A stretch of DNA of 64,000 bases from a virus: positions 1 through 64,000 of the IMG/VR virus record IMGVR_UViG_3300018049_000017. One strand, given 5' to 3'. The notes beneath the pieces are model-generated. The model had not been told where the DNA came from and did not search any database. It saw nothing but the letters and a program-made list of their open reading frames with translations. Below, one piece after another: positions 58,836 to 64,000 of this stretch (position 1 is its first letter; every line of letters begins with the position of its first letter). A program made the translations under genes and the position numbers.

Positions 58836-59491
58836 GATATTTTATATTATTCTTCTTTGTTTCTCTTTTTACTAGCTGTGGTGTATATCAAATAAATACT
58901 ACACCTAAAGTAAAAATAAGCAAAGTACTAACTATAACCTCTACAGGAGATACTTTAGCAGTTCCTCTAAGAGATTTTCAAAAATTTAATTACAATAATG
59001 TTTTCGACAATTACAGATGGAATTTTAACTACGGCTTTAACTACTACAGTTGGGGAAACCCATACTTTGGATACAGTCCAAATTGGTATCGTCCAAACAG
59101 CTGGTATTTTAGAGATTGGTATTATACTCCTCCTATTTATAACTATAGTTTGGAGGTACCTCAAAATAACAAACCTAGAGTTTACGTAAAAGGAAGAAGA
59201 GGAAGTAATACAGACAGTAACAGGATAATTATAAAACCAAATAATAATAACAATGATCAAATTAGTGGACCTAATTTTAGAACGCCAAGATCGACCGAAG
59301 GCAGTAATAATGGCAGGAGGAGCTGGAGCGGGGAAGACATATTTGTTAAACCAATTGTCCCTAGACAGCCTCCCATTATTCAACCCGGACAAGTACGTAG
59401 AGGATCCCAACCACCCGTACTACAACAACCTAGGAGCAGCATCAAACCAGGTAGCCAAGGACGTAGCAAAGCAGGCAGAATCCAAGAGTAG
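58832..59491 (+). CDS. Predicted lipoprotein with overprinted C-terminal tail
   Basis: The 219-residue protein has a lipoprotein signal (YFILFFFVSLFTSC, Cys16), a Tyr/Trp/Asn-rich middle (residues 50-110, for example NYYSWGNPYFGYSPNWYRPN) and a low-complexity Arg/Ser/Pro/Gln tail. The final 80 residues (from about 59253) overlap the P-loop protein gene in another frame for 239 bases. The second frame is a functional Walker A protein, so the lipoprotein tail looks like an extension that arose by loss of a stop. Probably exported to the host envelope; role unknown. Confidence 0.65.
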   Translation: MRYFILFFFVSLFTSCGVYQINTTPKVKISKVLTITSTGDTLAVPLRDFQKFNYNNVFDNYRWNFNYGFNYYSWGNPYFGYSPNWYRPNSWYFRDWYYTPPIYNYSLEVPQNNKPRVYVKGRRGSNTDSNRIIIKPNNNNNDQISGPNFRTPRSTEGSNNGRRSWSGEDIFVKPIVPRQPPIIQPGQVRRGSQPPVLQQPRSSIKPGSQGRSKAGRIQE

Positions 59492-60191
59492 TTTTGTTTG
59501 GGATACAACTGCTTCTGGTAAAAGATTCCAAAAACAGCTAGACGATATCCTGGCTTTAGGATATGATGTCTACATGGTCATGGTGTACACACACCCAATG
59601 ATTTCTTACATTTCCAACTTTAAACTTAGAGGACGTAACACTCCATCATCAGCAGTATTTTCTACCTGGAGAAATGTTTATGAAAAAATAGACGATTACA
59701 ACAAAATACTAAATGGTAATTTATCTATATTCATAAACGATCACAATGGTAGGTTTAAAAAAGAAGTAGAAGGATTTGATACTGCTGCTAAAAACGGCAT
59801 AACAGGTATAAAAGACTACCTAAAAAGATACAATGAAGAAAACGGAGTAGAAGGATCTAGTTTTTTCAAACCTGTAGAATGGTCAGATGAGGAAGAGCAA
59901 GAATTCAATAAAGAGGTGGGTAGTGTTGATTGGGATAAGAATAACAGATCAGAAGATAAGGCTATAAAACAAGCTTTTTTAAAAGCATACAGGAAGAATG
60001 GAGTAGGACCTGGTCAGGATAAGCTCAGAGATGCAGTAAAAAAATATAGAGACAAAAAAGTAAAAGATGATGCAGATGCAGATGCAGTATTAGATAATAT
60101 TGCTGATATGATCTATAGTCCTAAGTTTCAAGCGAAATTAGAACATAGTACTCCGGCTGAAATAGATTCAAAAGTACAAGCATTTTTATGA
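59253..60191 (+). CDS. Zeta-toxin-like P-loop kinase with capsid-targeting-like leader
   Basis: The 312-residue protein starts MIKLVDLILERQDRPKAVIM (leader ending ILE), then the P-loop MAGGAGAGKTYLLN (residues 20-33), FNPDKYVED (Asp), SSFVWDTTASGKRFQ (DTT, the zeta-toxin-like second motif) and a middle YDVYMVMVYTHP. This is the layout of zeta-toxin and related small P-loop kinases. The C-terminal 130 residues are acidic and helical. The start lies inside the previous gene; no later in-frame ATG precedes the P-loop except Met20. I infer a host-targeting kinase delivered with the phage; not proven. Confidence 0.65.
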   Translation: MIKLVDLILERQDRPKAVIMAGGAGAGKTYLLNQLSLDSLPLFNPDKYVEDPNHPYYNNLGAASNQVAKDVAKQAESKSSFVWDTTASGKRFQKQLDDILALGYDVYMVMVYTHPMISYISNFKLRGRNTPSSAVFSTWRNVYEKIDDYNKILNGNLSIFINDHNGRFKKEVEGFDTAAKNGITGIKDYLKRYNEENGVEGSSFFKPVEWSDEEEQEFNKEVGSVDWDKNNRSEDKAIKQAFLKAYRKNGVGPGQDKLRDAVKKYRDKKVKDDADADAVLDNIADMIYSPKFQAKLEHSTPAEIDSKVQAFL

Positions 60192-61258
60192 TAGCATTAT
60201 ACCCAGGAGCATTTAAACCACCTCATAGAGGTCATTTTAACGTAGTAAAGTCTTTACTCGACGGCTCTTATGATGGATCAGTTTATACTAAAGATGATTA
60301 TGCAGACAAAGCATTAGCATTAACACAAGGAGATCAACCCACAGATACTCCTAAAATCAGTAAAGTAATTGTTTTTGTAGGTGCTGGAGAAAGGAACGGT
60401 ATAGATAAAGATGAAGCACTACATATATGGGAAATCTATTCTAAACATTTAGGAGATGTAGAAATAAGAGATGGAGGACATAATCCTATGTTTGCAGCAA
60501 AAGATTATGCTCAAGAAAACAGTTCTGAACAATTTGTTGCTGTTACAGGAATTAGAGGAGAAAAAGATTTTGTAGATTTAAGAAGAGTTACTACTTTTAA
60601 AAATGCACCTAACGTTCAAGGTTTAGCATTAATGGCAAAACCAGGTTCTGGAGTTACAGCAACAGATTTTAGAAATAGTATACTTGCAGGAAATTTAGAT
60701 AAAATTATAGATTTTTTTCCTGAGGAATTAAAAAGAGAAGAAATATTAGCTATTATGACAGATTTAAAAGATAAAATTGTTGCTGAAATAATAGGGACTA
60801 ATATAGATGGATTTATAAATGAATATTTTGTTTCTGAGACTGCCAACCCTCAAGACGGGAAAGCAGCACCTTACGGCTCAGGCTATAAAAAAATAGGAAT
60901 AAAAGAATATATAGCTTCGCTGCTAGAATATATGTTAGATCAAAAAATGAAAATAACTCCTTTACCGGAAATTAAATTAAGAGAAGATGAACAAAATGCT
61001 TCTAATTTCTTTGGTAGAACCGCTTATTATGATCCAACAGATAAAGAAATCGTATTGTTTACCACAGGTAGACACCCTAAAGATATAGTTAGATCATTTT
61101 CTCATGAAATGATTCATCATATGCAAAACCTACAAGGTAACTTAGGAAACATACAGACTTCTAACACTAATGAAGATGATAACCTATTAGAATTAGAAAA
61201 AGAAGCATATCTTTTAGGTAATATTACTTTTAGAAACTGGGAAGATTCTTTAAGATAA
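60188..61258 (+). CDS. Nucleotidyltransferase-metalloprotease-like fusion
   Basis: The 356-residue protein has two parts. Residues 1-190 form a cytidylyltransferase/adenylyltransferase-like domain with PGAFKPPHRGHFNVV (HRGH) and GVTATDFRNSI (the ISxTxxR-like motif). Residues 250-356 hold SFSHEMIHHMQ (HExxH, residues 306-310) and LELEKEAYLLGN (third Glu ligand), the zinc-metallopeptidase pattern. The pair in one chain is unusual; one domain might modify, the other cut, the same target. It follows the P-loop gene with a 4-base overlap. Confidence 0.75.
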   Translation: MIALYPGAFKPPHRGHFNVVKSLLDGSYDGSVYTKDDYADKALALTQGDQPTDTPKISKVIVFVGAGERNGIDKDEALHIWEIYSKHLGDVEIRDGGHNPMFAAKDYAQENSSEQFVAVTGIRGEKDFVDLRRVTTFKNAPNVQGLALMAKPGSGVTATDFRNSILAGNLDKIIDFFPEELKREEILAIMTDLKDKIVAEIIGTNIDGFINEYFVSETANPQDGKAAPYGSGYKKIGIKEYIASLLEYMLDQKMKITPLPEIKLREDEQNASNFFGRTAYYDPTDKEIVLFTTGRHPKDIVRSFSHEMIHHMQNLQGNLGNIQTSNTNEDDNLLELEKEAYLLGNITFRNWEDSLR

Positions 61259-61260
61259 AG

Positions 61261-61291
61261 TTGGAAGTCTGCGTTTTTTTTCGTATATTTA
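61261..61291 (+). promoter_or_regulatory. Bacteroidota-type promoter
   Basis: TTG at 61261-61263, 20-base spacer with AGTCTGC and a T tract, TATATTTA at 61284-61291, ATG at 61308 after AAAGGTT. Confidence 0.85.
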
Positions 61292-61307
61292 AGTAAGTTT
61301 AAAGGTT

Positions 61308-61700
61308 ATGAATAAAGAAAAAGTACAAAAAATAGTCAATGAGGTATATCCCCTTGTTGAAAAAAAATACGGATTTAGTAAGTTTTTTGAGTGTACTCCT
61401 TATATTGAGTACCATACCTCTATTTACGGAAGATTAGCTGGTGAAGAAGATGATGGAGAATTAGGAGAGGAAAATCCTGATGCTGAATTCGATAGTATTG
61501 ATAACAGCATTGTAATCTATTTTAAAAAAATGAAAAATAGAGAACACGTTATCAGAACATTAGTACATGAATACCAACATTATCTTCAATCACCATTATG
61601 GATGAAGAGATATTATAGTATGGGGTATAATTATAATGATCACCCCTATGAGGTAGCAGCTTATGCTGAAGAAGATAATTGGAAAAATATATTTGCATGA
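61308..61700 (+). CDS. Zinc-metallopeptidase-like protein
   Basis: The 130-residue protein has RTLVHEYQHYLQSP (HEYQH at residues 87-91) and HPYEVAAYA (Glu115), the two zinc-binding elements of small gluzincin-type peptidases. There is no signal peptide, so it should act in the cytoplasm. It is the second HExxH protein in a row, after the fusion at 60188, and may be a duplicate. It overlaps the HAD gene by 4 bases (ATGA). Confidence 0.75.
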   Translation: MNKEKVQKIVNEVYPLVEKKYGFSKFFECTPYIEYHTSIYGRLAGEEDDGELGEENPDAEFDSIDNSIVIYFKKMKNREHVIRTLVHEYQHYLQSPLWMKRYYSMGYNYNDHPYEVAAYAEEDNWKNIFA

Positions 61701-62242
61701 AAAATAGTATAGTAGATTTATTAGAAGCTTACCCTCTTGCAGAAAAGAAAGAACTACCGCCGTATAAGATATACTGCGATATGGATGGAGTATTGACTGA
61801 TTTCGAAAGTAGATTCGAACACTTCAGTGGAATGAACCCTCAAGAGTACGAAAAAAAATATGGAGATGCTGCCTTTTGGGAGTTGATAGATTTTAAGATT
61901 GGAGTTAGATTTTGGGTAGGTATGGGGTGGATGCCTCAAGGACAAGAGTTATGGAATTTTATAAAACCCTATAAACCTGACTTATTAACTTCTCCTTCTA
62001 GAAATAATGAATCTAGGTTAGGAAAAAACCTATGGGTTAGAAATAACTTAAACCCTAAACCTAAAGTTAATTTTGCTTTTTCAAAAGATAAACAGCAATA
62101 CGCTCAACCTAATGCTATTCTTATAGACGATAAAAAATCAAACATTAACGAATGGGCTGCTAAAGGAGGCATTGCCATTAGGTGTAAAAATGGGGACGTT
62201 AACCATGTTATAGAAAAATTAAAAGAGCTAGGATATGAGTGA
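61697..62242 (+). CDS. HAD-family nucleotidase-like protein with capsid-targeting-like leader
   Basis: The ATG at 61697 overlaps the previous stop; a longer start at 61679 is unlikely. The 181-residue protein starts MKNSIVDLLEAYPLAEKKEL, so the leader ends in LLE before A, the best match in the window to the T4 prohead protease site. The HAD core has KIYCDMDGVLTDFES (D28, D30), LLTSPS and AILIDDKKSN. The family is that of 5'(3')-nucleotidases. It may be packaged and then act on nucleotides in the new host. Confidence 0.75.
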   Translation: MKNSIVDLLEAYPLAEKKELPPYKIYCDMDGVLTDFESRFEHFSGMNPQEYEKKYGDAAFWELIDFKIGVRFWVGMGWMPQGQELWNFIKPYKPDLLTSPSRNNESRLGKNLWVRNNLNPKPKVNFAFSKDKQQYAQPNAILIDDKKSNINEWAAKGGIAIRCKNGDVNHVIEKLKELGYE

Positions 62243-62810
62243 TAATGTTCTTAAAAAAGAATTTAAACAATCAGATGTACAAAGAGTTAGAAATATAGTA
62301 AATAAAAACTATACTGCTAAAACTAAACTGCAATCAGGATATTCTAAAAAAACCAATAAACATAAAGAAGGTGATGTGTGGCAAGAATCAGGCAAAACCT
62401 GGACCATTAAAAACGGTATCAAACAAAACATTACTAAGCTTGATGCAGCTAAGAAACTTACTCAACTACCTCTAGCTTGCCCTAAGTGTAAAAATAGAAT
62501 GAAGAAACGTTTAGATAAAAAAATGTACTTTATTCATGGTTTTTGTTTCGATTGTACTATCTTATATGAAGATAGCCTAAAAACAGCCGGTCTATATGAG
62601 GAGTATGAGAAAAAAATGGTCTCTGGTAATATAGAAGGGTTTATAGTTGACATGGAAAATTGGGTTAGAGAATCTTTAGAAGACCGTATCACAATGGTTA
62701 CAGAACAAGGTGATAAGGAGGATTGGGGGAGTTTGTCTTCTGATTACAAAGAAAAGATTCTTAGCGATATGAACCAATATATTAAACACCTACGTGAACA
62801 TGTAATTTAG
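62235..62810 (+). CDS. Zinc-ribbon phage protein
   Basis: The 191-residue protein has GDVWQESGKTWTIKNGIKQN, then CPKC (about residue 80) and CFDC (about residue 100), so a zinc ribbon in the middle, and a helical acidic end. This combination (WxxxGKxWxIKNGIKQ, Cys4) recurs in large marine phages. It may be a structural or assembly protein. Its stop is followed at once by a TATTTATT element. Confidence 0.65.
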   Translation: MSDNVLKKEFKQSDVQRVRNIVNKNYTAKTKLQSGYSKKTNKHKEGDVWQESGKTWTIKNGIKQNITKLDAAKKLTQLPLACPKCKNRMKKRLDKKMYFIHGFCFDCTILYEDSLKTAGLYEEYEKKMVSGNIEGFIVDMENWVRESLEDRITMVTEQGDKEDWGSLSSDYKEKILSDMNQYIKHLREHVI

Positions 62811-62812
62811 TC

Positions 62813-62820
62813 TATTTATT
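62813..62820 (+). promoter_or_regulatory. TATTTATT element, possible late promoter
   Basis: CTATTTATT at 62812-62820, 28 bases before the ATG at 62849, in a 38-base gap. Confidence 0.4.
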
Positions 62821-62848
62821 AGTAACACTCTATTAATTAAATTAGACG

Positions 62849-63205
62849 ATGACACAGAAAGAGCTTTTAGATTCTTTACTTCAAGAGATTAGACATATTA
62901 AACAACATATGCCCAACGGTGAGTTGAAGCAAATAGTTAAAGATATGGAAGATATGAAGGACGATCTTTCCGACCTTAAGTATACACTATTAAACCCAGA
63001 AAACGGAGTAATAGTTAATACAAATAAAAACACAGAATATAGAAGAGAACTTCAAAACAATGAAGATGATTTTAGAGCAAAATTAGCTGAAATAGAATCT
63101 TTAAAGACCTGGAAAGAAAATGTTAGTAGAGCGTTGTGGATCATATTTGGAGTTCTAGCAACTATCATCATCCGTATGATAATGATGCATTCAGATAAAA
63201 TTTAA
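62849..63205 (+). CDS. Coiled-coil protein with C-terminal membrane anchor (XhlA-like)
   Basis: The 118-residue protein has a long helical N-terminal part (ELLDSLLQEIRHIKQHMP; FRAKLAEIESLKTWKENVSR) and one hydrophobic segment near the end (ALWIIFGVLATIIIRMIM). This is like haemolysin XhlA and other holin-associated proteins. It could help lysis. The identification is from topology only. Confidence 0.5.
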   Translation: MTQKELLDSLLQEIRHIKQHMPNGELKQIVKDMEDMKDDLSDLKYTLLNPENGVIVNTNKNTEYRRELQNNEDDFRAKLAEIESLKTWKENVSRALWIIFGVLATIIIRMIMMHSDKI

Positions 63206-63207
63206 AC

Positions 63208-63381
63208 ATGAAAAGATCAGAAATTATTCAAGCAATCAGAGAAGTCTTGGCGGAAGAAAAACCAGGACTTTGGGCAAATATTAGAGCTAAAAGAGCAAGA
63301 GGTGAAAAACCTGCACATAAAAATTCTAATGCTCATAAAGATGCTGTTAAGGCAGGTAAAAAAATTAACAAAGAAAGTTAA
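63208..63381 (+). CDS. Small basic phage protein (GLWANI-type) with targeting-like leader
   Basis: A 57-residue frame (MKRSEIIQAIREVLAEEKPG and onward) with KPGLWANIRAKRARGEKP and AHKDAVKAGKKINKES. The GLWANI..KR.RGEKP part is a widely found small phage motif. The start resembles the leader type (AIREVLAE before E). It is likely to be a basic nucleic-acid-binding internal protein. It is coupled to the next gene by TAATG. Confidence 0.7.
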   Translation: MKRSEIIQAIREVLAEEKPGLWANIRAKRARGEKPAHKNSNAHKDAVKAGKKINKES

Positions 63382-63584
63382 TGGCAAGCAATAAAATAAA
63401 ACCTAGTACCAAAGAATATAAAAAAGATAAAAATGGTAAAATGACCAATAACTGGTCATGGAAACACTATACAGTAAGTAATACTAAAACTGAAGAATTA
63501 AAATCGTTATACACTAATTCAAATTATAGTAAGAAAAAGAAAATGATTCTTAAAGAACTTACTAAGAGGAATGTAGCAGTATGA
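63381..63584 (+). CDS. Small basic hypothetical protein
   Basis: The 67-residue protein is very Lys-rich (TKEYKKDKNGKMTNNWSWKH; NYSKKKKMILKELTKRNVAV) with a short aromatic motif. The stop overlaps the next start (ATGA). It is unknown; charge suggests nucleic-acid binding. Confidence 0.55.
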   Translation: MASNKIKPSTKEYKKDKNGKMTNNWSWKHYTVSNTKTEELKSLYTNSNYSKKKKMILKELTKRNVAV

Positions 63585-64000
63585 AACTAACACAGCTTAT
63601 ACTTGAAGGTTTATCCTATAAAGTACCTAACTTCGATTACGAATGGGAAGAAGCTGTACGTTATCCTGAATTTAAAAAATTAGGTAAACACGATTGGATA
63701 GATCTAGCTACTAAAGGTAGAGAGGTAACTATCACATCTGCAAAAGGTATTAACAATACTGATGCTAATAATCCTAAAGCTTTTAACTCTTTAAACAAAG
63801 ATAAGCGAGAAAGAACTTTAGCACAAATACAATCAGGCACAGTTGAAATGCCTATCGTTGCCAAATACCCAGATGGATATAAAGAATTATTAGGAGGTAA
63901 TACTAGACTTACTGCTTTAATGGCAAAGAATGGTAAAGCTACTATCTGGATGTTTGATGTACCGGAAGATATATTAGATGAAAACTACGCCGACGATAAA
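63581..64000 (+). CDS. ParB/sulfiredoxin-fold-like protein with capsid-targeting-like leader (3' end outside window)
   Basis: The frame is open to the window end (140 residues visible). It starts MKLTQLILEGLSYKVPNFDY (leader ending ILE before G). Later GTVEMPIVAKYPDGYKELLG and GGNTRLTALMAKNGKATIWM match the ParB nuclease-like domain (GxxRxxA and VxxMPIV). The 3' part is missing. ParB-like proteins of this kind are common in marine T4-type phages. The leader suggests a packaged protein. Confidence 0.7.
   Translation, partial: MKLTQLILEGLSYKVPNFDYEWEEAVRYPEFKKLGKHDWIDLATKGREVTITSAKGINNTDANNPKAFNSLNKDKRERTLAQIQSGTVEMPIVAKYPDGYKELLGGNTRLTALMAKNGKATIWMFDVPEDILDENYADDK

Noticed and set aside
58967-59410. 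Minus-strand 147-residue frame under the lipoprotein
   Set aside because: Low-complexity antisense of the Tyr/Asn-rich region, no start signals, so treated as a shadow.
1-64000. CRISPR array or toxin-antitoxin locus
   Set aside because: No regularly spaced repeats were seen. The zeta-like protein has no adjacent epsilon-like antitoxin gene.
1-64000. tRNA or rRNA genes
   Set aside because: No cloverleaf-like set with a matched acceptor stem was noticed by eye; a covariance search would be needed to be certain.

Overview
This window looks like part of the genome of a large, AT-rich, T4-type myovirus infecting a member of the Bacteroidota, probably a marine flavobacterium. The phage assignment rests on T4-type baseplate proteins (gp25-like, gp6-like and gp5-like), a gp55-like late sigma factor, a gp61-like primase, and long strings of tightly overlapping genes. 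The host assignment rests on about thirteen copies of a promoter of the form TTG-N20-TATATTTA. This fits the Bacteroidota housekeeping promoter (TTTG about 19-20 bases before TAnnTTTG), and several genes are also of flavobacterial type. No terminase, portal, capsid, sheath or DNA polymerase gene is present, so those lie outside the window.

Layout. 1-18150 (+) is a surface-glycan cassette: pyruvyl-transferase-like, methyltransferase, CMP-sugar-type cytidylyltransferase, APS kinase, HAD, nucleotidyltransferase, sulfotransferase-like and DUF2061 genes, about ten glycosyltransferases, a 2OG oxygenase and two SGNH hydrolase-like genes, broken by small zinc proteins, an HNH-like protein and a muralytic enzyme. 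18170-30900 is a region of short units, most behind their own promoter: DUF932, an FG-GAP lipoprotein, more SGNH genes, a ferredoxin-reductase-like flavoprotein, a pyrimidine-dimer glycosylase-like protein, a RadA/DnaB-like ATPase, a SWIM zinc-finger protein and a C39-like protein. 28017-28724 and 31060-33149 are minus-strand islands, again of SGNH, glycosyltransferase and 2OG-oxygenase type. 29922-30470 and 30901-31059 are non-coding and rich in hairpins. 33200-37010 leads to the late regulator (HD hydrolase, membrane protein, gp55-like sigma). 37032-53456 is the baseplate, tail and fibre module. 53480-64000 mixes a GIY-YIG nuclease, primase, a PD-(D/E)XK nuclease and many proteins that begin with a short MKLxxIIxE-like leader.

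How it fits together. The phage appears to invest heavily in making or modifying a glycan: activation (cytidylyltransferase, APS kinase), transfer (13 glycosyltransferase-like genes, a sulfotransferase-like gene) and trimming or acyl exchange (six SGNH-type proteins). The most unusual feature is the set of nine or ten otherwise unrelated proteins sharing a leader like the capsid-targeting sequence of T4 internal head proteins. They include a 142-residue protein-kinase-like protein, a zeta-toxin-like P-loop protein, a HAD nucleotidase-like protein and a ParB-like protein. I infer that they may be packaged in the head and injected. Functions are read from motifs only; no database search was run.
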